NCBI GenBank assembly: GCA_021202635.1
Contig: JAJQCQ010000067.1
Coordinates: 1 to 36,316, forward strand
Reading direction: 5' to 3'
Length of the DNA stretch: 36,316 nucleotides
DNA from: Lachnospiraceae bacterium
Lineage (GTDB): Bacteria > Bacillota > Clostridia > Lachnospirales > Lachnospiraceae
Positions 1-6,826 of this stretch are shown here, one piece after another (position 1 is the first letter of the stretch; each line of letters starts with the position of its first letter). The notes beneath the pieces were generated by a model. That model saw only the letters and a list, made by a program, of their open reading frames with translations, ran no database searches and was not told where the DNA came from. The position numbers and the translations under genes are program-made.

Positions 1-67
1 GTATACAGGTAAATCCACGTTGGTGCAAATGTGAGGTCACTTCATATTATCTAAAGGCTGTTTTTTC

Positions 68-224
68 ATTTCGGGATGGGCGGGCGCTGGACATCCAGCG
101 GATGTCCGTTTAGCGCCGACCGAAGTGAAACGGAGACGCCCATCAAGCCACAGACATATGACGCGTTAGCGGCATATAGCCTGCATCGCAGGCGGTCTGC
201 GGCCTGCTGTTCTGAATAGTTACC
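68..224 (+). repeat. Composite structured repeat, copy 1 (stem module plus 35-bp palindromic repeat)
   Basis: The 423-bp stretch before the first gene holds no convincing gene. Positions 75-143 can fold with an 8-bp outer stem (GATGGGCG with CGCCCATC), an inner stem GGCGCT/AGCGCC around a GGACAT/ATGTCC hairpin, and a purine-rich segment containing GACCG..AGTGAA..CG.AGAC. About 45 nt further on, 188-224 is a copy of the palindromic repeat also found near 4104, 6792, 19155, 27688 and 31513. A related composite lies at 19028-19180, where the stem sequences differ but still pair. The rest of 225-403 shows nothing I can name. It looks like a dispersed repeat of the REP/MITE kind; whether it is transcribed is unknown. 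Confidence 0.6.
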
Positions 225-403
225 AGAATTGTAATTTTTCAGCGGATGTAGGCGTATTATACCCACATTTTTCGCTAAAATCAACCGATTTTTTGACCCA
301 AAACCCGTCCGAACGCATTGCTTTTTCTTGCATTTTCAAGATTTCGCCAAAGGGATTTCAGGGGGCACAAGATGTAGTAAACCGTTCAGAGCAGCATCAA
401 AAT

Positions 404-446
404 GAAAAAAAGCCCGTGCAGATTTATCTGCAAAGGGCTGTTTTTT
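404..446 (-). terminator. Intrinsic terminator overlapping the end of the DUF362 gene
   Basis: On the minus strand the arms AGCCC/GGGCT and GCAGAT/ATCTGC form an almost continuous hairpin followed by a T run (A run 405-411 on the plus strand). The TAA stop (424-426) sits at the hairpin tip, so the last codons form the 5' arm. The plus-strand side also ends in a T run (441-446), so it may work in both directions. Confidence 0.8.
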
Positions 447-1536
447 CTATATAATCCTTCAGAAATTCATACATCTGCCCCTCGGTCGGCGGACACCCGT
501 TCAGATGATGGGTAAATCCGGCTGTACAGCGGCCGATGCCAAGCTTCCCTGTCTTGCCCTGATACCCCTGGCCGATGCAGATTTTTTCATCCAACCGCTC
601 CAGAAGTCCATCCTGGCGCAGCATTTCCAGCGCCGGGATCAGGTAGCCATAACAGGCGCTGCAGGATTCCACTTCACAGACTGCATCCTCCAGCTCCACG
701 ATCTTGTGTTCTCTGGGGAGATCTTCCTGTTCCGGCTGTGAGCCGCAGGTCGTGATACGCGCCTGCGAAAGATCCGCACTGCCGACGCCGAGCTGCTCCG
801 CCATGCGCACGTAAGGCACCTGATCGACGGTATAGTGCAGCAGCTGACAGACATACGCATCCACCAGCACCGGGTCCCGCGCGGCCATGATACAGTTGCG
901 CACGACGGGATTGCCGCCGTCCTCAAAATCCAGATCTCCGCAGATGTGATCGACGACGATGAAGTCCTGGCGGATGCCCGCGTTCAGGTGAGCGATGGGC
1001 TTATGCAGCCCCATGGCGTGAAAACGGCGTTTTTCTTTGTTGGGAATCAGGCCCTTCATATTTTTCAGCGCACAGGTGATACGGGTCTGGCAGTGCCCCT
1101 TGAGCACCGGCACATTGATCAGAAAATCAAACTGCCGCACGCAGCCGCACAGGTTCAGCTGCATTCCCGCGCAGTCCTTTTCAAAGACAGAATCCCGCTG
1201 CGCGTCCAGCAATTCCACACCGTACTGCCCGGCCAGCCGGTCATAGCCGCAGACGCGCATCACATCTGAGGTCTTTTCTCCCACCCAGGAGCCCTCGGCG
1301 ATCACGATATTCCGGTAGCCATCCTCCTGCAAATATTCGATGATGCCGGCGACAATCTCCGGATGCGTAGTCGCGCCGCAGGAAGCCGGAGAGGCGGACA
1401 CCAGATTCGGCTTTATGCCAATCCGGCTGGCCTTATCCGCCGGAAGCAGCCCGTGCAGACCGGCCCGCTTTAAAAGCTCCCGCGTCATCTCCCGGTAGTC
1501 TGTCCCATAGATCTTCAGGATTTCCTTTCTCTCCAT
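424..1536 (-). CDS. DUF362 domain-containing protein
   Basis: About 370 residues. The start at 1536 (MERKEILKIYG..) has an AGAGGA ribosome site 7 nt upstream; the in-frame GTG at 1554 lies before that site and is less likely. The body matches the DUF362 family: an IGIKPNLV segment, a TTHPEIVAGII segment, and a central NVPVLKGHCQTRITCALKNMKG stretch that is the family hallmark. Several cysteines (CGC near the middle, CSACYG near the C-terminus) could bind a metal or cluster, but the ferredoxin domain fused to some family members is absent. The biochemical role of DUF362 is not well established; a link to Fe-S or redox chemistry is often assumed. It is the last gene of the scpA-scpB-spoIIM-like group and is closed by a terminator. 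Confidence 0.85.
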   Translation of the reverse strand: MERKEILKIYGTDYREMTRELLKRAGLHGLLPADKASRIGIKPNLVSASPASCGATTHPEIVAGIIEYLQEDGYRNIVIAEGSWVGEKTSDVMRVCGYDRLAGQYGVELLDAQRDSVFEKDCAGMQLNLCGCVRQFDFLINVPVLKGHCQTRITCALKNMKGLIPNKEKRRFHAMGLHKPIAHLNAGIRQDFIVVDHICGDLDFEDGGNPVVRNCIMAARDPVLVDAYVCQLLHYTVDQVPYVRMAEQLGVGSADLSQARITTCGSQPEQEDLPREHKIVELEDAVCEVESCSACYGYLIPALEMLRQDGLLERLDEKICIGQGYQGKTGKLGIGRCTAGFTHHLNGCPPTEGQMYEFLKDYIEKTALCR

Positions 1537-1576
1537 GATTCCGTCCTCTCTCACTGCCTGTATATTTTACGCTGCA

Positions 1577-1813
1577 TTAATACTCTTTTTCGATCGTTTC
1601 CAGACCATAAGTCTCAAGGAATCCGGCCAGCTCACGCGCATCGCGGATAAACATGACTTCCTCGAATTTTCCGGTCTCACGATTCTTAAATCCGGCCACC
1701 TGCTCCCCATTGCAGATGCTGCACCTTAAGACCGGCTTATAGACCGCCGGATCGTAGCTCTTTTGCGGCCGTAGCTGCTGTTTGTTATCCTGTGTTCTTT
1801 TTCTTCCAAACAT
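1577..1813 (-). CDS. Small conserved hypothetical protein with a Cys pair
   Basis: 78 residues. After a basic N-terminus (MFGRKRTQDNK) there is a CSICNGEQVAGFKN segment with a CxxC pair, resembling a half zinc ribbon, then an acidic C-terminal helix. The start has a purine-rich GGGGGAA site upstream. Similar small proteins occur in Clostridia under uninformative names; I recognise no catalytic domain. It lies 40 bp upstream of the DUF362 gene on the same strand and is probably co-transcribed. A role as an accessory or metal-binding protein is a guess. Confidence 0.7.
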   Translation of the reverse strand: MFGRKRTQDNKQQLRPQKSYDPAVYKPVLRCSICNGEQVAGFKNRETGKFEEVMFIRDARELAGFLETYGLETIEKEY

Positions 1814-1960
1814 ACTGTATTCCCCCTGTCCCGGTTTCTCGAAGCATGCGGATGGTTTTCCCTCTGTCTCTCTCAGAATGCAGCTGAACGTATCGCCGCG
1901 CTTCCCCCAGAATATGTCTGAGCAATCGCTGTCCCTTTCGCCGCATACGGATGACCACAG

Positions 1961-2557
1961 TCACAGGCGTAAATACAGGCGCAGTACCCATGTGCCCAGA
2001 AAGGCTTCGCAGGCACATCCAAGAAGGCAGAATGCAGCCAGACGGGTCAGCTCGAGGGCATCCCGTCTTTGCAGCTTCCCAACCGGCCCCTGAAACGGCT
2101 CCGGCGCCCTGCGCCTTCTCTGAAGCCAGGCGGACAGTTCTCTTTTCCAGAGAACCGCGTAAATCATCCACTGGGGAAAAATGCAGCAGCAAAACTGCGC
2201 AATCCCACGGAACCCGCTGCGTCGGCAAAAAAGCGCCAGCAGCATCGCACCCGACGCGGTAATCCACCAGGCATAGCCCAGATGGAAAAAAATCCCCAGA
2301 GTCGTAAAGCTGCTCATCCACAGAAGCAGCAGTACCGGCATCCGCACCGATACCACATAAGAAAAAAGCTCCCACACGTTTACGCTAAGGTTCCCGTAAA
2401 CCCGGAAGCTGTAGCTGCTGGCCAGCCCGGCGTAATTGCCGCTGCCCATCTGCAGCAGTCCCGGCAGAGCGCTGCCGGTCAGAAGTCCCAGCGCTAAAAA
2501 CAGGAAAACCGGCAGCAGGCTGCGCCATGTCCGGTACCGGCCGTCCATCTGACTCAT
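1961..2557 (-). CDS. SpoIIM-like integral membrane protein
   Basis: About 198 residues from the start at 2557 (MSQMDGRYRTW..), which has a GGGGA site 6 nt upstream; the ATG at 2587 has none. After a short polar N-terminus there are hydrophobic segments at roughly residues 15-37, 60-80, 85-110, 115-135 and 175-195. Length (B. subtilis SpoIIM is about 214 residues) and topology fit the stage II sporulation protein M family. SpoIIM acts with SpoIID and SpoIIP in septal peptidoglycan remodelling during forespore engulfment. It directly follows scpB in the same operon. Assignment rests on topology, length and context, not on a diagnostic motif, so a generic membrane protein remains possible. Confidence 0.65.
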   Translation of the reverse strand: MSQMDGRYRTWRSLLPVFLFLALGLLTGSALPGLLQMGSGNYAGLASSYSFRVYGNLSVNVWELFSYVVSVRMPVLLLLWMSSFTTLGIFFHLGYAWWITASGAMLLALFCRRSGFRGIAQFCCCIFPQWMIYAVLWKRELSAWLQRRRRAPEPFQGPVGKLQRRDALELTRLAAFCLLGCACEAFLGTWVLRLYLRL

Positions 2558-2611
2558 AGAAATCCCCGTCTCACGGCTTTGCCTCATTCTATGCGGGAAA
2601 TTCTTTTTTCA

Positions 2612-3190
2612 TTACACCTCTACCTTTGCCTCGATCTCTTCCTCTGCCTCGGCTTTGAAGTCTTCCATCTGCACGGTACTGACCTCGGGCAGATCCTCCA
2701 GAGAGTGCAGGCCAAAATGCCGCAGGAATTCCTCTGTCGTCCCGAAAAGAATCGGGCGTCCGGGCGCATCCAGACGCCCCATCTCTGTGATCAGATTGAA
2801 TTCCACCAGCCGGTTGACCGCGTGATCGCTCTTTACTCCGCGTATTTTTTCAATCTCCAGCTTCGTGATCGGCTGCTTGTAGGCAATAATAGAAAGCGTC
2901 TCCATGACGACATCGGTGAGCACCAGCTTCCGGGGCTGCTTCGACAGGCGGATCAGGCATTCACAGAATTCTTTTTTTGTACAGAGCTGCCATGCACCGT
3001 CCAGCTCTGTCAGCTCGATCCCGCGGTCCTCCTGCCGGTAGCGGTCGCCCAAATCCCGGATCAGCTTTTCTGTCGTCTCTGCATCCTGCTCGATCGCTGC
3101 CGCGATCTTCTCCGTCTCCACCGCATCTCCCATGGCAAACAGGATCGCTTCAATCGCGGCTTCCGCCTTTCGTCTGTCCATCTGTATCAT
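2612..3190 (-). CDS. scpB: Segregation and condensation protein B
   Basis: 192 residues, close to the usual ScpB length. ScpB is the winged-helix (kleisin-associated) partner of ScpA and Smc in the bacterial condensin that organises and separates replicated origins. Family features are visible: an N-terminal AAIEAILFAMGDAVE helix, a central VLTDVVMETLSIIAYKQPIT segment, and a GRPILFGTTEEFLRHFGL segment near the C-terminus. The tail is acidic. The start at 3190 has AAAGGG 6 nt upstream; the neighbouring GTG (3193) and ATG (3181) are alternatives. It lies 45 bp after scpA, which is the standard arrangement. Confidence 0.95.
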   Translation of the reverse strand: MIQMDRRKAEAAIEAILFAMGDAVETEKIAAAIEQDAETTEKLIRDLGDRYRQEDRGIELTELDGAWQLCTKKEFCECLIRLSKQPRKLVLTDVVMETLSIIAYKQPITKLEIEKIRGVKSDHAVNRLVEFNLITEMGRLDAPGRPILFGTTEEFLRHFGLHSLEDLPEVSTVQMEDFKAEAEEEIEAKVEV

Positions 3191-3235
3191 CACTAACCCT
3201 TTCCCGGTCCTGATCAGACCAGCCGCAAAAACCGG

Positions 3236-4027
3236 TCATTCATAATCCGCCATAAACTCGTCCATCTCTTCCTCTTCCGGGTCGCCGCCGACCCAGGACA
3301 GACTGATATCCGCGAAGGTCTCTGTCTGCACGACCTCTACCCGGCCTTCCTTCATCAGCTCCAGAAGAGTCAGAAAGCTGACGATCTTATACTGCTTCCC
3401 TGACCGCAGAGACAGAACCTCAAAAAAGCTGCAATTCTTTTTTTCGAAGATATACCGCCCGACAAACCGCATCGTCTCGCCCAGGTTTACCTCTTCCTTT
3501 TCCAGACGGCCAAATTGACTGCGGACCGGGTCGATGCGGTTCTCCTGGCGCTTCATAATATCACAGAACACGGCGTAAAGCTTCTCCAGCGTCACATCCG
3601 AGAGGACCTCGTCCACATCCACCGGCTCGCGGTAGGACGCCACCTCCGCCGGAATCGACGCTTCCTTAAAATAGTGCCCGCTGGCGTCATTCATGCGGTC
3701 CCGCAGCTCATAAGACATAAATTTGTACAGTTTGTATTCGAGAAGCTTCTGAACCAGCTCCTCGCGCGGGTCTACCTCCTCGCCCTCCTCAGTCACCTCC
3801 GGGGGAAGAAGCATCCGCGACTTGATGTCCAGCAGCGTCGCCGCCATCACCAGAAATTCGCTCATCACATCCAGGGTCTCGCCGGAGAGATGACTGATGT
3901 ATTCCATATACTGGTCCGTGATCTCCACGATCGGGATATCGTAGATGCTGACTTTATTTTTTTCAATCAAATGCAGAAGCAGATCGAGCGGTCCCTCGAA
4001 TTTCTCCAGCTTCACCGGGATTCCCAT
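3236..4027 (-). CDS. scpA: Segregation and condensation protein A
   Basis: 263 residues. ScpA is the kleisin subunit that bridges the two Smc heads and binds ScpB. The N-terminus KLEKFEGPLDLLLHLIEKNKV followed by IYDIPIVEITDQY is the signature of the family, as is the AATLLDIKSRMLLP helix near residue 65. The C-terminal winged-helix part (SFLTLLELMKEGRVEVVQTETF) contacts the Smc head. The start has AAAGGA upstream. It opens the operon that continues into scpB, the SpoIIM-like gene, a small protein and the DUF362 gene. A palindromic repeat lies directly upstream (4104-4138). Confidence 0.96.
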   Translation of the reverse strand: MGIPVKLEKFEGPLDLLLHLIEKNKVSIYDIPIVEITDQYMEYISHLSGETLDVMSEFLVMAATLLDIKSRMLLPPEVTEEGEEVDPREELVQKLLEYKLYKFMSYELRDRMNDASGHYFKEASIPAEVASYREPVDVDEVLSDVTLEKLYAVFCDIMKRQENRIDPVRSQFGRLEKEEVNLGETMRFVGRYIFEKKNCSFFEVLSLRSGKQYKIVSFLTLLELMKEGRVEVVQTETFADISLSWVGGDPEEEEMDEFMADYE

Positions 4028-4103
4028 AGGCTTGTCCTTTGTTTTGTACGATGATTGCAGCTACGTTTTCCAGCACATTCGGTTCTGCGTAAAATAAAAA
4101 TAC

Positions 4104-4138
4104 GGTAATTATTCAGAACAGCAGGCCGCAGACCGCCT
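4104..4138 (-). repeat. Palindromic dispersed repeat, copy 2
   Basis: On the minus strand it reads GGAGGCGGTCTGCGGCCTGC followed by TGTTCTGAATAATTACC, nearly identical to 188-224 including the GAATA.TTACC tail. It starts a few bases after the stop codon of the metallophosphoesterase gene (4142-4144). GCAGGC/GCCTGC arms can form a hairpin in the best copies. Confidence 0.7.
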
Positions 4139-4141
4139 CCG

Positions 4142-4939
4142 TCAGAGAAAGTCAAGCACGACCAGCTCCGGCGGATTGTTGACGCGCAGGCAGATCGAAT
4201 GGCTGCCGAGGCCCGCGCTCACGACCATCTTTTTATCCTCAAGTGTATACAGTCCCTTATCATACTTCGGAAACAGCCGCAGCTGCGGGCTGACGACGCC
4301 GCCCAGACCGGGCAGGCGCACCATACCGCCGTGCAGGTGTCCGGACAGAGTCAGGTCCGCGCCCCATGCCGCGTATGCGTCGAAATAAGCGGGCGAATGC
4401 GCCAGCAAAAGCTGGTATCCGCTCGCAGCCGGCCTGCCAAGCAATTCTTCGATCCGCTCTCTGGTAAGCTTCCCGGTACGCAGGCGGCCGTAACATTCCT
4501 GCGGAAGGTCCAGTCCCCAGATATGGAGCCGCATCCGGTGGATCTCGATCTCATCAGAGGCATTTGTCAGAAGATGTACGCCGCTGCTCTGGATAGTCTC
4601 GGTGTATTTTTCATACTGATCTCCGTATTCCTTCGTATGATCCCTCAGCCGGTCCTCGTGGTTGCCGTTCACGTAAAACACCGGGTATTTTTTTGTCAGC
4701 TCATTCAGAAGGGCGACCGCAGCGTCCATCTGCGGCTCCTTTGAGGCCGTAATCATGTCTCCGGCCATCAGCACCACAGCCGGATTTTCATTGCGAATTT
4801 CCTGAAGCAGCCTGCTGTTGCCCTCCCCGTAGGAGCAATTATGCAGATCTGCCAGAAATACAGCGGTAAACGGCTTATCCGGTCCCCGCTGCCTGTCGTC
4901 CACGCGAATGCGGTATCGTGTGATTTTAAAATCTGACAT
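4142..4939 (-). CDS. Calcineurin-like metallophosphoesterase (YkuE type)
   Basis: About 265 residues from the start at 4939 (MSDFKITRYRIRV..). An ATG at 4969 lies only about a dozen bases after the likely transcription start of the TATAAT promoter at 4987 and lacks a ribosome site. The five blocks of the two-metal phosphoesterase fold are present in order: LADLHN (D-x-H), AGDMI (GD), NGNHE (GNHE), LLAHSP and SGHLHGG (GHxH). Relatives such as B. subtilis YkuE are reported as phosphodiesterases; the substrate here cannot be read from sequence. No N-terminal membrane segment is seen, so it is probably cytoplasmic. It has its own promoter in the short gap after the carboxypeptidase gene. Confidence 0.88.
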   Translation of the reverse strand: MSDFKITRYRIRVDDRQRGPDKPFTAVFLADLHNCSYGEGNSRLLQEIRNENPAVVLMAGDMITASKEPQMDAAVALLNELTKKYPVFYVNGNHEDRLRDHTKEYGDQYEKYTETIQSSGVHLLTNASDEIEIHRMRLHIWGLDLPQECYGRLRTGKLTRERIEELLGRPAASGYQLLLAHSPAYFDAYAAWGADLTLSGHLHGGMVRLPGLGGVVSPQLRLFPKYDKGLYTLEDKKMVVSAGLGSHSICLRVNNPPELVVLDFL

Positions 4940-4986
4940 ACTCCCGCGTATCCTTTCAATATTTCTCATTCTTTTCAGCTAACAGG

Positions 4987-4992
4987 ATTATA
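4987..4992 (-). promoter_or_regulatory. Extended -10 promoter of the metallophosphoesterase gene
   Basis: On the minus strand a perfect TATAAT is preceded by TG one base upstream (extended -10). The -35 region is poor. It lies in the 100-bp gap between the carboxypeptidase stop and the start at 4939. Confidence 0.6.
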
Positions 4993-5038
4993 ACACACTT
5001 TCAAATATTAGAAAACCTCTTTCTTTGACACGGCACTT

Positions 5039-6205
5039 TCATCCCAGCAGCCATTTTCCCCAGGCCTGCCCCAGGTAGTCCGTATAGCCCGCTTTGGGGG
5101 CATCTTCCGCCATCACAACCGGGACGCTGCCGATCCGGACGCCGTTCAGCGTGTACACATACGCACCGACCTGGTCCCCTTTTTCCAGAGGAGCCTGTAT
5201 CGTCTCCTTCCACTCCAGAGATTTCGCGATCTGGGAAAAATCCTCTCCGGATGTACTCAGATAAGAAAACTCCCCGTCCAGGCAGACGGCAAATTTCTCC
5301 TGTATTGTACCCCGAACGGTGATCTGAGGAAGCGTGGGCACTTCTTCATCATAATAAAGAGAACAGAGGGAAAAGCCATAGCCCAGGAGGGTGGCCGCAT
5401 CGGAAAACCTGGTTTTCGAATCCGGCGCCGTCAGCACTACACTGATGAGGCGGATGCCGTCACGCCTGGCCGTCGCGCTCAGGCAGTATTTCGCATAGCT
5501 CGTGCTGCCGGTCTTGAGGCCATCGCAGCCATCGTAAGCGCGCAGGAGCTTATTGGTATTCGTCAGCGTAAAGACGCTGCTCCCCTGCGCCGTCTCGTGT
5601 GTGATGTCCTCCATCCAGATACTGGAATATTCCGTGACCTGCGGATAATGGGAAAGCAGCTCCCTGGACATGAGCGCCACATCGCGCGCGGAAGTATAAT
5701 GCTCCACAGAATCCGTGAGTCCGCAGCAATCCACGAAGTGCGTATTCTCCATGCCAAGCTCCGCCGCCCGCTCGTTCATCCGCTCCACAAAGGCCTCCTC
5801 TGTACCGGCGATTTTCTCCGCCATCGTCACCGCCGCGTCATTGCCGGACGCGATGATGATGCACTTCAAAAGCGTCTCAATCGTCTGCGTTTCTCCCGTT
5901 TCCAGAAATACCTGTGAGCCGCCCATCGATTTGGCATAAGCACTGGTCACGGCCTCGTCTGTCAGGCAGATTTCTCCCCGCTCGATCGCCTCAAAAATGA
6001 GCAGAATGGTCATGATCTTGGTCACGCTCGCCGGATGGACACGGGTGTCGGCGTCCTTCTCGTACAAAACCGTTCCCGTCGACACCTCCATCACCAGGGC
6101 ATGCGGCGTCTCGATCTCCGGCTCGGAAGCAGCGGATGCCGCCCCGGCCGGAAGAGAGGAGAAAAGCAAAAGCACCGCAAGAAACCACCGTAAAACTCGT
6201 TTCAT
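5039..6205 (-). CDS. D-alanyl-D-alanine carboxypeptidase (low-molecular-weight PBP, DacF/PBP5 type)
   Basis: 388 residues. It trims the terminal D-Ala from peptidoglycan pentapeptides outside the membrane. A Sec signal peptide is clear (MKRVLRWFLAVLLLFSSLPA, likely cut after the AASAA stretch). The serine-peptidase motifs are all present: SVTK (Ser about 60, Lys about 63), SGN (about 120) and KTG (about 231). The C-terminal 110 residues match the PBP5 beta-rich domain. The protein ends in WGKWLLG, which could be a short amphipathic anchor. The start at 6205 has AGGA 9 nt upstream; the ATG at 6235 has no site and would bury the signal peptide. Several paralogues exist in spore-formers (DacA, DacB, DacF); I cannot say which. 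Confidence 0.92.
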   Translation of the reverse strand: MKRVLRWFLAVLLLFSSLPAGAASAASEPEIETPHALVMEVSTGTVLYEKDADTRVHPASVTKIMTILLIFEAIERGEICLTDEAVTSAYAKSMGGSQVFLETGETQTIETLLKCIIIASGNDAAVTMAEKIAGTEEAFVERMNERAAELGMENTHFVDCCGLTDSVEHYTSARDVALMSRELLSHYPQVTEYSSIWMEDITHETAQGSSVFTLTNTNKLLRAYDGCDGLKTGSTSYAKYCLSATARRDGIRLISVVLTAPDSKTRFSDAATLLGYGFSLCSLYYDEEVPTLPQITVRGTIQEKFAVCLDGEFSYLSTSGEDFSQIAKSLEWKETIQAPLEKGDQVGAYVYTLNGVRIGSVPVVMAEDAPKAGYTDYLGQAWGKWLLG

Positions 6206-6337
6206 ACATACACGTCCTGCGTTTCCTTGGTACATTTTATGCGGCAGAATTCAAAAACATGTCTGCCATTCTCACCGGATGGTGCTGGCCGGCTCTCTTT
6301 GTGATCGAACCGGGGAACGTGCCCCGCGCAGCGCATG

Positions 6338-6366
6338 AAAAATCCCCGGCATATAATGACCGGGGA
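6338..6366 (-). terminator. rpsU terminator
   Basis: On the minus strand ATCCCCGG and CCGGGGAT form an 8-bp stem with an 8-10 nt loop followed by a TTTTT run. It lies 46 bp past the rpsU stop. Confidence 0.85.
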
Positions 6367-6411
6367 TCTCACATTTGTCTCAATCCTTTTTACTGAAACG
6401 AAAACACAGCA

Positions 6412-6588
6412 TTAATTGTATTTTCTTTTGCGAGCAGCTTCTGACTTTTTCTTACGACGAACGCTCGGCTTCTCGTAATGCTCTCTTTTGCGAATCTCCT
6501 GCTGGATACCAGCCTTTGCGCAGTTTCTCTTGAAACGGCGTAAAGCGCTGTCCAGTGATTCGTTTTCTTTTACGATCACATTTGACAT
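6412..6588 (-). CDS. rpsU: 30S ribosomal protein S21 (bS21)
   Basis: 58 residues, the normal size. bS21 sits near the anti-Shine-Dalgarno end of 16S rRNA in the small subunit and aids initiation. The sequence [20 protein letters not shown] followed by [22 protein letters not shown] and a Lys/Arg-rich tail is typical. The start at 6588 has a GGAGGGAGG site (6603-6611); the reading frame stays open for 33 more codons upstream, but that part is the structured leader. It has its own strong promoter at 6739-6766 and its own terminator, so it is monocistronic. Confidence 0.97.
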   Translation of the reverse strand: MSNVIVKENESLDSALRRFKRNCAKAGIQQEIRKREHYEKPSVRRKKKSEAARKRKYN

Positions 6589-6599
6589 TGTCTCACACC

Positions 6600-6732
6600 T
6601 AACCTCCCTCCAGTTGTAGATTGTGCAAGACACAACTGTCCGGGTAATTTTATTAGTTACTGTCACACCATTTTCAACCCTGGCCACGAAACAACTATAT
6701 GGCAGGCTGTGACCAATAACTTTTATTGCACT
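6600..6732 (-). promoter_or_regulatory. Structured leader of rpsU
   Basis: The leader of about 144 nt can fold into two elements. The first (6656-6720) has GTTA/TAAC and GTCACA/TGTGAC stems around an inner CCTG.CCA/TGGCAGG stem with one bulged base. The second is a CAGTTGT/ACAACTG hairpin (6611-6638) that touches the ribosome site at 6603-6611. The placement suggests control of translation, perhaps by bS21 itself; this is inference. Confidence 0.5.
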
Positions 6733-6738
6733 ACTGCA

Positions 6739-6766
6739 AGTATACCATAATTTCCGCTTTCGTCAA
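6739..6766 (-). promoter_or_regulatory. rpsU promoter
   Basis: Minus strand: TTGACG (6761-6766), 16-bp spacer ending in TGG, TATACT (6739-6744). This is a near-consensus SigA promoter. Confidence 0.85.
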
Positions 6767-6791
6767 CTACTTTTTGTTATACAGTTCCAAA

Positions 6792-6822
6792 CCGTCTGCG
6801 GCCTGTTGTTCGGAATATTTCC
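6792..6822 (+). repeat. Palindromic dispersed repeat, copy 3
   Basis: Plus strand: CCGTCTGCGGCCTGTTGTTC followed by GGAATATTTCC, a diverged copy of the repeat at 188-224. It ends about four bases from the alaS stop codon (6827-6829), between alaS and the rpsU promoter. Confidence 0.6.
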
Positions 6823-6826
6823 TTTT

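Noticed and set aside
66-284. Minus-strand 72-codon reading frame
   Set aside because: It lies across the composite repeat; the copy at 19025-19252 gives a partly similar peptide because the repeat is shared. No ribosome site.
1785-2375. 196-codon minus-strand frame overlapping the SpoIIM-like gene
   Set aside because: It overlaps the membrane protein in another frame and lacks a ribosome site. The membrane protein has normal length, so no frameshift is needed.
6338-6366. Terminator serving the plus strand
   Set aside because: A T run follows only on the minus strand, matching rpsU.
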